A stretch of DNA of 64,000 nucleotides from Actinomycetota bacterium (lineage in GTDB: Bacteria > Actinomycetota > Geothermincolia > Geothermincolales > RBG-13-55-18): contig JACIXB010000011.1 in NCBI GenBank assembly GCA_014360685.1, forward strand, positions 62,001-126,000, read 5' to 3'. The first letter of the stretch is position 1. Each line of letters starts with the position of its first letter. This document shows, piece by piece, positions 8,156-16,114 of the stretch. Under the pieces are notes generated by a model. That model searched no databases. It saw only the letters and a program-made list of their open reading frames with translations, and was not told where the DNA came from. A program made the position numbers and the translations under genes.

Positions 8156-8395
8156 ATGCAAAGGACACACCAGGCTCAAGGTACACCCTATGAGCAGAGC
8201 GAGGTCGCCGATAATAGGGCGAGACCGGAATCCCCGGCATCCCCCTTGACCTACGGAAATGACCTCCTGAAGCGAAGCCTGGGGCTCGAAGGATATTACC
8301 CGGCCTGGCTGTCTTTCCTGGTCCTGGCCCTTTTCTCTCTGGCCTTCTTCTCCCTGGCCGCCTGGATCTTCAACCTATCGCGCCGGCGTTCCTGA
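8156..8395 (+). CDS. Possible small single-pass membrane protein
   Basis: Candidate ORF of 79 codons. The N-terminal half is polar; the C-terminus is a clear hydrophobic span (YPAWLSFLVLALFSLAFF then SLAAWIF) followed by NLSRRRS, which resembles the last helix of an ABC-2-type permease. There is no clear ribosome site. It may be a remnant of a transporter gene or a genuine small membrane protein. The rest of 8004-8403 shows nothing. Confidence 0.3.
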   Translation: MQRTHQAQGTPYEQSEVADNRARPESPASPLTYGNDLLKRSLGLEGYYPAWLSFLVLALFSLAFFSLAAWIFNLSRRRS

Positions 8396-8403
8396 CCTGG
8401 AAA

Positions 8404-10290
8404 TCAAAGGTTCCCGCCGCCGACGTTCTCCTGCACGAAGTCGATGAGCGGCGCGATGACCTCGTTGGGACGCCGCGAAGGGGCGTTGGCGCAGGCGGTG
8501 AGCACGTCCATGTGGTTGTACCCCTTGATGAGCTTCCTCTCGCCCGGCACGGGGAAGAACATGAAGGTGCCCCCGCTCAACACACCCTGCTCGGCGATGA
8601 ACTCGATCTTGGGAAGGCTTTCCACCCGGTCCCCGTGGAGGAAATTGATCCCGTAATCGCGGGCGAAGGGGAAGAGGGCGGCCACGAGGTCCACCACCTG
8701 CCGGGTGGAGAAGTACCACTCGGTGAGGTTGAGCGGCCCCTTGAAGATGACCCGGGCCACGTCGTGGATGTCGCTCACCTCGTTCTCCACCGTGGTGTAG
8801 ACGACTTCTCCCTCCCGGTCACGAAAATCCGGGTCCGCGGCGTCCCCTGTCTCGTCGAAATCAACCCAGCGGTATAGGGGGCCCTGCCTCAGGTGCAGGG
8901 CGTCCGGCCCCGCGTCGTTGGCGATGTAATACGGCCCCTGCCCCAGCATGCCGCCCGCCAGCTCGCCGATCACCGGGATGCCCTGGATGAGCCCCGAGGC
9001 GGGGAACTCCTTCTTCACCACCGTGCCCCCTCCCAGGAATCCCATGCTGTTCTGGATCATGCCCACCGGGGCGAAGGAATCGTCGAAGACCACCCCCAGC
9101 ATGGCCTCGTTGGTGTAACGGAAGTCGGTGATCTGGGGAACTCCGTCCATGAAGGTCTGGAGGTCGCGCGAGTGCATGAAGCGCAGGAGCATCTGGGCCT
9201 GGCCGGAGAAGGGCGTCTCGCGCATCACGGAGCATTCCTCATCCGGCGCGTAATAGGCCATCATCCCCACCGCCTCCAGGAGGGCCATGGACTCGGCGTT
9301 GATCAAGGGGAAGGGAAGGATGCGGTTGGAGTTGGGGTCCACGCGCAGCTGACGCACCAGGGTGGCGTAGTTGTCGGCGGTGATGTCCCGCAACATGTCC
9401 TGGATGCCCTGGGGGAGCTGCCGGAGGACCGGCCAGACTATCTCGCTCACCGGGGTGACCGTGGTGTCCAGCCCGAAGATCCCGGCGCAGTTGTTGAAGC
9501 CCGCGTCCTCCAGGGTCTCCGGGTTCCCGTCCAGGTCCCACCCGGCGAACATGGAGGTCATGATGCCCCCCAGGGAATGGCCGCCCACGAATACCTTGTG
9601 CCTGCGCACCTCCGGGTCGGGCACCATGGTCATGATGACCCGGAAGACATCCTCGGTGGCCAGCTTGAGACCGAACTCGGAGAGGAAGGGCACGTCGGGG
9701 TCACGCAGCCATCCCCGGAAGGTGCGGCCGTTGACCTCCTTCCCCAGGTAGTAATAGTCGATGGCCACGCGGGCGGCCTGCTCAACGCTCATCCGGCCCG
9801 CCTCTATCTCCCCCTCCAGGTAATTGGCCACGGAGAGGTCCTCGAGGGTGTTGGGCCTCCTCTCCACGGCCCAGACCTCGAGGTTCAGGCCCCGCTGGGT
9901 CTTGGCAATATATACCAATTGGCGTCCCAGGTACTCGAACCCGTTGGCCCCTTCCAGGATGCCCGGGAGCATGACCAGCATGGCGTCGGTGCCCTCGGGG
10001 TCTACCTTTTTCGGGTCCTCCGGGTCCAGGGTGGAGCCGTCGGAGGGGCGGAAACGCAGGAAGTGAATGTAGTCGCACTCCGGCGGCGGCGTCCCGTTGT
10101 CCCGCGGGGCCGGAGAATATACGGCCTGTTCCTCCACCGTCACCGCGGCATCCACGTCCGCCTCGCTCCAGGCCCGCGGCGCTGGAGGATGTGGATCCTC
10201 CGGTATCGGACCCCCGGGCTGGTAACAACCGGCGCAGATGAGCAGGGCGGCGAAACAGGATGCGATGAGGATGCGGAAGGCTTTTTGCAT
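8404..10290 (-). CDS. Secreted lipoprotein alpha/beta hydrolase (lipase/esterase-like)
   Basis: Protein of 628 residues. An N-terminal export signal ends in LLICAGC (C22), close to a lipobox, so it is probably a membrane-anchored extracytoplasmic lipoprotein. The nucleophile elbow is GGHSLGG (S239) following HKVFV, typical of alpha/beta-hydrolase lipases. Acidic and histidine partners are likely in the C-terminal part (for example KGYNHMDVL near residue 592). No substrate can be assigned. It is monocistronic, with a 404-base spacer to the divergent FKBP gene. Confidence 0.85.
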   Translation of the reverse strand: MQKAFRILIASCFAALLICAGCYQPGGPIPEDPHPPAPRAWSEADVDAAVTVEEQAVYSPAPRDNGTPPPECDYIHFLRFRPSDGSTLDPEDPKKVDPEGTDAMLVMLPGILEGANGFEYLGRQLVYIAKTQRGLNLEVWAVERRPNTLEDLSVANYLEGEIEAGRMSVEQAARVAIDYYYLGKEVNGRTFRGWLRDPDVPFLSEFGLKLATEDVFRVIMTMVPDPEVRRHKVFVGGHSLGGIMTSMFAGWDLDGNPETLEDAGFNNCAGIFGLDTTVTPVSEIVWPVLRQLPQGIQDMLRDITADNYATLVRQLRVDPNSNRILPFPLINAESMALLEAVGMMAYYAPDEECSVMRETPFSGQAQMLLRFMHSRDLQTFMDGVPQITDFRYTNEAMLGVVFDDSFAPVGMIQNSMGFLGGGTVVKKEFPASGLIQGIPVIGELAGGMLGQGPYYIANDAGPDALHLRQGPLYRWVDFDETGDAADPDFRDREGEVVYTTVENEVSDIHDVARVIFKGPLNLTEWYFSTRQVVDLVAALFPFARDYGINFLHGDRVESLPKIEFIAEQGVLSGGTFMFFPVPGERKLIKGYNHMDVLTACANAPSRRPNEVIAPLIDFVQENVGGGNL

Positions 10291-10694
10291 GGTCTCCCCC
10301 TTTCTCGTCCCCCGACCGGCAATCGCGAGAGAGGTTTATGCTAATTGGAATTCCGCTGTTTAACGTCCTTTTCCTCTCACCATCCCCCAAACGGTGATCG
10401 CTAGCGCGGTGTTGCGCCCCCTCCAAGAGTCGACGATATTATATCAACCGGCTCCATAATAGTGGCATCTCTGCCACTTGTCAAACATGCAATTTTATCG
10501 AATGCCGCGCTATGGGGTTCACCCGCATGCCGAGTGGCCGGCCTTCTTTGAGGGCGGTTTGCCAACCGTGGGCGAGAGGTTATATCATGTCTTTACAGGT
10601 CATATCAGGTAAGTGAGGAGGTTTGAACGGAGGCTCAAGCCCTGAAGGCCTGGGCCTCCGGTCTTTTTACGGACGAAAAGAAAGGAGAATGCCC
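10291..10694. other. Divergent intergenic region with hairpin and promoter
   Basis: Spacer between the hydrolase gene and the FKBP gene. It contains a perfect 7-bp inverted repeat AGTGGCA-TCTC-TGCCACT (10461-10478). A possible rightward promoter is TTGCCA at 10559 with TATATC at 10581 (16-bp spacer). No additional gene seen. Confidence 0.4.
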
Positions 10695-11123
10695 ATGAAG
10701 GTCGGACCCTTCAAGAACGTGTTGCTCCACTACGAGCTCTTCGACGAGCAAGGGGAGCTCATCGACTCCTCGCCGCAGGGTCATCCCTTCAGCTTCGTTT
10801 TCGGCGAAGGGAGCATAATCCCCGGGCTGGAGAGGGAGCTGGAGGGCATGGAGCCGGGGGAGCAAAAGGAGATCGTCGTCCAGCCCGAGGACGCCTACGG
10901 CCCCAAGAACCCCAACCTCATCCAGAGGGTGCCGCGGGAGATGTTCTCCGGCGGGGCGGAACTCGAGGTGGGCATGGCCTACACGGGCAGGACGGACGCG
11001 GGGAACGTGGTCAACTTCACGGTCACGGACATGGACGACCAGAACGTGGAGATCGACCTCAACCACCCGCTGGCGGGCAAGGTCCTGCGCTTCAAGGTGA
11101 CCATCGAGGACGTCCTGGAATAG
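10695..11123 (+). CDS. FKBP-type peptidyl-prolyl isomerase (SlyD-like)
   Basis: Protein of 142 residues. It opens with VLLHYELFDEQGELIDSS, then FVFGEGSIIPGLERELEGM and NHPLAGKVLRFKVTI, the standard SlyD/FKBP layout with an inserted-flap chaperone domain in the middle. It catalyses proline cis/trans isomerisation and helps folding in the cytoplasm. The SlyD metal-binding histidine tail is missing; the protein ends at VTIEDVLE. The ATG at 10695 is seven bases after AAAGGAGA; an ATG six bases earlier is too close. Confidence 0.93.
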   Translation: MKVGPFKNVLLHYELFDEQGELIDSSPQGHPFSFVFGEGSIIPGLERELEGMEPGEQKEIVVQPEDAYGPKNPNLIQRVPREMFSGGAELEVGMAYTGRTDAGNVVNFTVTDMDDQNVEIDLNHPLAGKVLRFKVTIEDVLE

Positions 11124-11136
11124 TGCCGGCCGACCC

Positions 11137-11153
11137 CGGCCTCCGCGAGGCCG
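11137..11153 (+). terminator. GC hairpin after FKBP gene
   Basis: CGGCCTC-CGC-GAGGCCG stem-loop starting 13 bases after the stop codon. No T-run follows, so it is at best a weak or factor-assisted terminator. Confidence 0.35.
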
Positions 11154-11429
11154 GCCGTGGTTGAACGGATACCCGAATCTTGATCAAGGGAGAATGGAGT
11201 GGAAGAAAGCACGCCGGCCGGCCGGAAGGACAAGGGGCACGCCGCCGGACCGAAAACCGGTGACCGGAGTCGCAGACAACCGAAGGATCCGCGCCTGGAG
11301 GCCCTCATCTCCGATTGGAAGCGGGGCGAGAAGGAGCGCTGGAGAGGCCACGGCAAATCCGGCGGAAAGCGAAAACATTGACCGGAAGGGCCGGGAAGGG
11401 GCCCCCGCCGACGGTACCGGAAAGGGTGC

Positions 11430-11550
11430 GGTCGGCTCCCACAGATCCCCTTGCGGTAATATTGGCGGAAGACGTGCTTGAAGTGCTGGAAGGTGGCGTG
11501 GGTGGAGAGGAATTCGTGGATGCGGCCGGCCGAAACCCTCGGCCTCATCT
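11430..11550 (-). pseudogene. Remnant of a second glycosyltransferase 3' end
   Basis: Reading leftward, this stretch encodes PRVSAGRIHEFLSTHATF followed by QHFKHVFRQYYRKGICGS, homologous to the C-terminus of the adjacent glycosyltransferase (AGRIHEFLSTHATFQHFK, then HVFREYHWKAIGKS). It lies out of frame with that gene and lacks the rest of the protein. 67 bp are identical to the intact gene and the flanks are diverged, which fits a deletion or gene conversion between two tandem paralogs. Confidence 0.6.
11465..11531. repeat. 67-bp direct repeat, copy A
   Basis: Exactly identical to 11638-11704 (offset 173 bp), which lies within the intact glycosyltransferase gene. Copy A is in the pseudogene fragment. 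Confidence 0.9.
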
Positions 11551-11562
11551 GCCTTCCGGGGC

Positions 11563-12828
11563 TTACCCGGGGGAGCCGCCGCCCAGGCCCAACAAGGGAA
11601 GGAGCTTGCTCTTTCCGATGGCCTTCCAATGATACTCGCGGAAGACGTGCTTGAAGTGCTGGAAGGTGGCGTGGGTGGAGAGGAATTCGTGGATGCGGCC
11701 GGCCACGGCTCGGGGATCTTCCTCCAAGCCCACCACTATGGCGTTCCTCGTGGTGCCGAGAATCTCCCGCAGGGTGGGGATGTCGGAACACACGATGGGC
11801 ATGCGTAAGAGTCCCGCCTCAAGGAGCGGCAAACCGAAGCCCTCGGCGTAGCTGGTAAGCAGGAGGACGTCGGCCAGGGAATATATATCCCGGGTGGCCT
11901 TCCAGTCAGCCACGGTAGGAGTACCGTCGGGCATGCGGTGTTCGCCCAGGAAGAGCACGTGCTCCGCCATCCCCAGTTCCTCCACCAACCTCTTCAAGCG
12001 CTGGAAATAAGCACCCGCTTCCGTGTTGTGGGGATCGACGTATCCCGTGACGATGAGCAGAAGGCCGGGGTAGTAATAAAGGAGTGCGTGACAGATGCGG
12101 ATGGCCATTTCCAGGTTTTTCCTAGGCGTTATGCGTACCGGAGATATCACGTTGAGATCCCTCTCGTACAGCGAGAATTCCTCTATCAATACCGCCGCCT
12201 GGGGGGCCAGGGACAGGAAATGGGAGAGGTCGATGCCGTTCCTCACCACCTCTATCTCCTCCTCGGGAAGTCCGAGCAGGCGGGCGAACAAGGAGCGTCG
12301 GTGTTCGGTGATGGTCACGTACTTGGCTCCCCTGACCGGAGAAGTTATGAGGGTGTAGGGATACTCGCCCCGAGGGAGGCGGTAGGCGGGGTCAAAGTAA
12401 GGGGAATCGTGGCACCAGACCAACGCCCGTAGGGAGCCGTCTTCGATGAGATTCCTGAGAGCCGCGGTGGCCACCAGGTTGAAGGGCATGGTCAACATGT
12501 TGTGCACGATGAGAGCGTGGAAGCCTATCGTTGCCTCCTTCAGCTTGCCGAGCAACAACTCCACCTCCCGGCGGAACTCTGTCTCCGCGAGATCCCGGGT
12601 TCGGTAATGTGCGGAGGAGAGCTCAGGTATGATTTTGGTTTCCACGCCGGGAGCCACATCTCCCCCCGCACCAGCCAGCACCCGCACCCGCAGTCCGCAG
12701 TCGGCCAGAAAGCAGGCCTGGTTGCGGAGGATGGTCTCCACTCCCCCAACCACGGGAGGCGCGCTGTAGTGGACGATGGCCACCCCTTTCCCGTTTCCCT
12801 TCATGCCGGTATGCGCCTCTTTTTTCAC
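11563..12828 (-). CDS. GT4-type glycosyltransferase
   Basis: Protein of up to 421 residues with a GT-B fold. The N-terminal domain begins VAIVHYSAPPVVGGVET (glycine-rich acceptor loop); the C-terminal Rossmann domain has SPVRITPRKNLEMAIR and the donor-binding EGFGLPLLEAGLLRMPIVCSD with the E-x7-E pattern. It probably transfers a sugar from a nucleotide donor to a glycan, lipid or small acceptor in the cytoplasm. The start is uncertain: GTG at 12828 or ATG at 12804, neither with a good ribosome site. The 3' end is duplicated downstream as a remnant. Confidence 0.85.
   Translation of the reverse strand: MKKEAHTGMKGNGKGVAIVHYSAPPVVGGVETILRNQACFLADCGLRVRVLAGAGGDVAPGVETKIIPELSSAHYRTRDLAETEFRREVELLLGKLKEATIGFHALIVHNMLTMPFNLVATAALRNLIEDGSLRALVWCHDSPYFDPAYRLPRGEYPYTLITSPVRGAKYVTITEHRRSLFARLLGLPEEEIEVVRNGIDLSHFLSLAPQAAVLIEEFSLYERDLNVISPVRITPRKNLEMAIRICHALLYYYPGLLLIVTGYVDPHNTEAGAYFQRLKRLVEELGMAEHVLFLGEHRMPDGTPTVADWKATRDIYSLADVLLLTSYAEGFGLPLLEAGLLRMPIVCSDIPTLREILGTTRNAIVVGLEEDPRAVAGRIHEFLSTHATFQHFKHVFREYHWKAIGKSKLLPLLGLGGGSPG
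11638..11704. repeat. 67-bp direct repeat, copy B
   Basis: Lies in the 3' part of the glycosyltransferase gene and is base-for-base identical to 11465-11531. Confidence 0.9.
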
Positions 12829-13102
12829 GGTTTAATCTTACGGGTTAATTATATTCCCGCCCGTCGGCACCTACGATCCCGGGCGCCCGAGTCGCCCTCG
12901 GCCGCGCCATGGCCCCGCGATGGTGAGCGAAACCTTCAACCGCGATCCTTTGCGAGTATCCTCGGTCTTGTCGGGGAACGAGGTTACCGGTCGCCAAGTG
13001 TTCCGCGATTGTGGCGGGGCTTTGCCGGGCCTGCAACGCGCCGGCCCCGCCTCGGAGAACGAGGGCCGACGGCCTCCGGTCGATCCCTCCCCCGGGAGAG
13101 CG
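12829..13102. other. Intergenic, no gene seen
   Basis: GC-rich spacer between the glycosyltransferase start and the tRNA-Arg terminator. I see no ORF with a domain or a ribosome site. Confidence 0.4.
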
Positions 13103-13136
13103 AAAAAGCGGGCCGGGCAGATTCCCCGGCCCGCTT
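13103..13136 (-). terminator. Intrinsic terminator of tRNA-Arg
   Basis: Leftward reading gives a perfect 12-bp stem AAGCGGGCCGGG / CCCGGCCCGCTT with a 7-base loop, continuing into a T-run. It starts 6 bases after the tRNA 3' end. Confidence 0.85.
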
Positions 13137-13141
13137 GTCCC

Positions 13142-13218
13142 TGGCACGCCCGGAGGGAGTCGAACCCCCAACCTACGGATCCGTAGTCCGTCGCTCTATC
13201 CAGTTGAGCTACGGGCGC
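13142..13218 (-). tRNA. tRNA-Arg (ACG)
   Basis: 77-nt cloverleaf with encoded CCA. The acceptor GCGCCCG pairs with CGGGCGT. The anticodon stem is ACGGA/TCCGT with loop CTACGGA, giving anticodon ACG (read as ICG for CGN arginine codons). The D arm is GCTC...GAGC and the T loop TTCGACT. Confidence 0.97.
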
Positions 13219-13253
13219 ACATCCGGCGCCGTCCACAGGCACCGCCAAGAGAT

Positions 13254-13288
13254 ATTATATATCAACCCCGCCTTTCCCCCAATCTTTT
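13254..13288 (-). promoter_or_regulatory. tRNA-Arg promoter
   Basis: Leftward TATAAT (13254-13259) lies 17 bp downstream of TTGGGG, about 35 bases before the tRNA 5' end. The remaining spacer up to 13551 shows no gene. Confidence 0.6.
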
Positions 13289-13551
13289 CGAGAGGATGGA
13301 CTTAACATCAACCTTGCCTTTCTCCCGACCTCTTTAAATGGACGGGCTGCATAAAGCAGGCCTTGTAATTGCCCCCGAGATCCCCAGTCCAACATCGCGC
13401 GAGATCAGACGTAACACCGTCTAACCATGACCAAGTCTTTGGGGTTTCCTTCGATCTTCATGTTAAATCCACTTTCTCCCAGGATGTAAGCACTAGCCCA
13501 CAAGCTTTCGAGCCCGGGGGCGCCTTCCGGAACGATATGCATCCGCCCGCA

Positions 13552-13815
13552 TCAGAGGCCCAGCGCGCTGTCCTCGAGCTGGGCATCCGAAAAGTCCTCC
13601 GGGCTCACGGAGTCCATAGCCTGGTCCAGGTCACGAAGGAGGGAATCCACGTCGGACCTCTTGCCCACCTCCACCTGGATCTCCTCGCCAGTCGATGGCG
13701 CCGGCTCCTTACCGCCCTCCTCCTTCGAGCAGGAGGCGGCCAGGAGGGAAAAGGCCAGGAGCACCAGCGAGGCCATCCCAACGGTCATCGCCCTGCGGAT
13801 CCTTTTTCTCTCCAT
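13552..13815 (-). CDS. Small lipoprotein of unknown function
   Basis: Protein of 87 residues. Positively charged start MERKRIRR, hydrophobic core, and a good lipobox LLAASC followed by an acidic, polar mature part (SKEEGGKEPAPSTGEE). It is probably lipid-anchored outside the membrane. The ATG has GGGGGTG upstream. No domain recognised. A second exported protein gene lies just upstream in the same direction. Confidence 0.75.
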   Translation of the reverse strand: MERKRIRRAMTVGMASLVLLAFSLLAASCSKEEGGKEPAPSTGEEIQVEVGKRSDVDSLLRDLDQAMDSVSPEDFSDAQLEDSALGL

Positions 13816-13915
13816 TTCCGCACCCCCTCAAGCCATCTACACCCCTTGCCTCTATTACGACGGCAGCGTATTTATGCCTGATCACAGGCCCTCGACCCGC
13901 TCCCGCCACGAACGG

Positions 13916-14446
13916 TCAGACCGACTCCGGTAGCTGGTTCCGCAGCTCCTGGATGTCGGCGCGGATGGTCTGCTGGTAGAAGAGGCGGATATCCATCGCG
14001 TCCTGCCTCACTACCCGGAGCAGCTGGCGCGCCTCCCGGAGCAGGGAGTAGAAGCTACCCTGGGCCTGCTCGGGGGAAAGGGCAGCGATCTCCTCCAGCT
14101 TTTGTATGAAGGCCGCGTAATCCTGGGCGAACTTCTCGAACATCTGCTCCCAGGTAGCCAGGTCCTGCTCCAGCTTGGAGACGTCGTAGCCCTTGGCCTT
14201 CATCTTCTCCAGGAACTCGCTAACCGCGGACCTGACCTGCTCGTACACCTTCTGGTGTCTCTGCTGGTTGTTGTTGAAGCGGGCGATGATGAGCTCGATA
14301 CGCTGCTGGAGGAACTCCCAACGCTCTTGGAGCCTCTCCCGCAGGCGACCCTCCTCGCCGGATTGGTTTTCCTGGGCCAGGGCGGGAACCACCGAGCAGA
14401 CCAGCAGCAGGGCTACCACGCCGGCCAGCAATAACGCTTTCCTCAT
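13916..14446 (-). CDS. Secreted coiled-coil protein
   Basis: Protein of 176 residues with a classical signal peptide (MRKALLLAGVVALLLVC...PALA, cleavage after ALA-Q about residue 26). The mature part is almost entirely helical and coiled-coil: RLRERLQERWEFLQQRIELI, then QKVYEQVRSAVSEFLEKMKA. The ATG at 14446 has GAGGAGG upstream; the longer reading frame to 14539 adds an unlikely arginine-rich leader. No family recognised. Confidence 0.75.
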   Translation of the reverse strand: MRKALLLAGVVALLLVCSVVPALAQENQSGEEGRLRERLQERWEFLQQRIELIIARFNNNQQRHQKVYEQVRSAVSEFLEKMKAKGYDVSKLEQDLATWEQMFEKFAQDYAAFIQKLEEIAALSPEQAQGSFYSLLREARQLLRVVRQDAMDIRLFYQQTIRADIQELRNQLPESV

Positions 14447-14664
14447 GCCGCATCCCTCCTCTTCGCTCGTAGATCTACCTTGGCCTTTTCCGCGCCCGGA
14501 TACGGCCGCGGAGCTTGGCAAGGGCTCCGCGATTCCCAAGTGCGAGCTCCGGTTCAGTCCCGTCTCCCTCCCGCCTCCTTCCGCGGAAAACCGGTTTGCC
14601 CTCCCGCGACTTCTCTAACCCAAATTCTCGGAGGCCCCGGTTAAGAATATGTTAAAGCTCAATT

Positions 14665-14694
14665 AAAATTCCTTCCTCGTGGCTTTTATGGCAC
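14665..14694. repeat. 30-bp direct repeat, copy 1
   Basis: Begins AAAATTCCTTCC and ends TTTTATGGCAC; identical to 14743-14772, with 48 bp between the copies. No cas gene or further copy is in the window. Confidence 0.9.
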
Positions 14695-14742
14695 ATAGTC
14701 TACTCTGAGTTTCGCCTCTACGCTAATATCCTCCACTCACTC

Positions 14743-14772
14743 AAAATTCCTTCCTCGTGGCTTTTATGGCAC
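14743..14772. repeat. 30-bp direct repeat, copy 2
   Basis: Exact copy of 14665-14694. It lies 37 bp from the end of the ferredoxin-membrane protein gene. Confidence 0.9.
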
Positions 14773-14809
14773 GGTCATGCGCCAAGGGGTCCTGTCCCCG
14801 AACCTGGGA

Positions 14810-15685
14810 CTAAGGGTCGCTACTGCCCCGGGGAAGGGTGAGGGGGGATTCCCGGAAGCTGCCCTCGATCGCGCCCCGCGGGCAGGCCTTACGGCATTCC
14901 AGGCATCTTATGCAGTCCGGCGAGTCGGGGTCCTCGAAGATGTCGATGTCCACCGGGCAAACCCGGCGGCACCTCCCGCAGCGGTCGCAAAGCCCCTCGT
15001 CCACCCGCAGGCGGTAGATACTGAAGCGGTTGCAGAGGCCGAGCATGGCCCCCAGGGGGCATACCGCCCGGCAGAAGGGGCGCTTGGAAAACATGAACCA
15101 CAGGATGAAAAAGGCCAGAACGGCGATCTTCAACCAGAAGAACCAACCCGTGGGAGGCAGGGGATCCCTGGGTGGCGCCGCCTTTAAAAACAGGCCCCCT
15201 TCCAGGGCCCCCATGGGACAGAGGCGGGAAAACCAGTTCACGCCGGTAACAAAGGGCACCGCCATAACCAGCACCAGGAGGAAGGCATACCTTCCCCATC
15301 TCACCTCCCGCGGGAGGCGCAGCTTGGGAACCGGTACTTTATAAAGAAGGTCCTGGAAAAAACCGAAGGGACATATCCACCCGCAGGGCATCCTGCCCAC
15401 CACCGCCCCTACCAGCCCCACGGACCCCAGCACGTAGAGTAGGGCACCGAATCCCCGAGCGATGTAGCCTTTCACCTTCCCGGAGATAAGGGTGAAGGAG
15501 TGCTGGAGGCTGCCGATGGGGCAGGCGAAGACGGTCAGGGGGCAAGCGTAGCAGTTCAGGCCGGGGACGCAAATTCCCTTCAGGGTTCCCCGGTAAACGG
15601 AGCGGGAAAAGAGATAAGGGAAATAGGGGTTTATGGCCAGGAGCGCCACCAGTTGAGAAATCCGCCTGCTCCGCATCTCGCCCAC
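14810..15685 (-). CDS. NapH/CcoG-type polyferredoxin membrane protein
   Basis: Protein of 291 residues with about five membrane spans. The N-terminal NCYACPLTVFACPIGSLQ and GRMPCGWICPFGFFQD are signatures of this family. Near the C-terminus are two 4Fe-4S motifs, CDRCGRCRRVCP and CIRCLECRKACP. It probably moves electrons between the membrane quinone pool and redox partners. The start is GTG at 15685 or ATG at 15676. It is paired with a 52-residue CXXC membrane peptide immediately upstream, a recurring pairing in anaerobes. Confidence 0.88.
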   Translation of the reverse strand: MGEMRSRRISQLVALLAINPYFPYLFSRSVYRGTLKGICVPGLNCYACPLTVFACPIGSLQHSFTLISGKVKGYIARGFGALLYVLGSVGLVGAVVGRMPCGWICPFGFFQDLLYKVPVPKLRLPREVRWGRYAFLLVLVMAVPFVTGVNWFSRLCPMGALEGGLFLKAAPPRDPLPPTGWFFWLKIAVLAFFILWFMFSKRPFCRAVCPLGAMLGLCNRFSIYRLRVDEGLCDRCGRCRRVCPVDIDIFEDPDSPDCIRCLECRKACPRGAIEGSFRESPLTLPRGSSDP

Positions 15686-15691
15686 CCGGTG

Positions 15692-15850
15692 TCATATCAA
15701 GCCGATGCAGTCTAAACAGATGACCACCGCGTGGACGTATACCGCCCGCGGCCCCTCCCACAGGAGGGATAGGCCGATGGCCAGCGCGAAGATAGCCAGG
15801 AAAAACCACGCTGCCCGGACCTTGACGCGCTTTTTCCCCCGCTTTTTCAC
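15692..15850 (-). CDS. CD1871A-like small CXXC membrane protein
   Basis: Small gene of 52 codons plus stop. A basic N-terminus (MKKRGKKRVKVRAA) precedes one membrane span (WFFLAIFALAIGLSLLW), and the end is VVICLDCIGLI. The C-terminal CxxC followed by IGL matches the CD1871A family of CXXC-motif peptides. The GTG start has AGGAAGG just upstream. It ends 7 bases before the NapH-type gene, so the two are probably one operon, the peptide acting as redox accessory or anchor. Confidence 0.75.
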   Translation of the reverse strand: MKKRGKKRVKVRAAWFFLAIFALAIGLSLLWEGPRAVYVHAVVICLDCIGLI

Positions 15851-16114
15851 TTTCCTTCCTCTCCTCGTTCCCCGGAATTCACTTTCCCTTCTCCGGCATC
15901 ACCCGCCCCCCGGTGGATTACCGCCGTTGTGAGAAAAAACGCCTGCGTCTCGTTCCCAGTTTCACCCATTTCGAGCCACGTGTCGAGTGTGTCCGCCGGA
16001 AAAGCCGGCCTCTTAAATGTAGTAAAATCACTGCAGTCATTGAAAAAGGCCCGCTTCAGCCATGAGAATGCGGCGAATGCGCGATCTGGAGGTCACTTCG
16101 GGGAGGTTAACGGT

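Larger units (their letters stand above)
14447..14809. other. Intergenic with two 30-bp repeats
   Basis: Spacer upstream of the secreted coiled-coil gene. It holds the repeats listed separately and A/T-rich stretches (for example TTAAGAATATGTTAAAG). No gene seen. Confidence 0.5.

Noticed and set aside
11199-11381. Rightward 60-codon basic ORF after the FKBP gene
   Set aside because: Low-complexity and basic, no recognisable family; overlaps nothing useful. Support is too weak.
14665-14772. CRISPR array
   Set aside because: Only two repeats, spacer longer than usual, no cas genes in the window.
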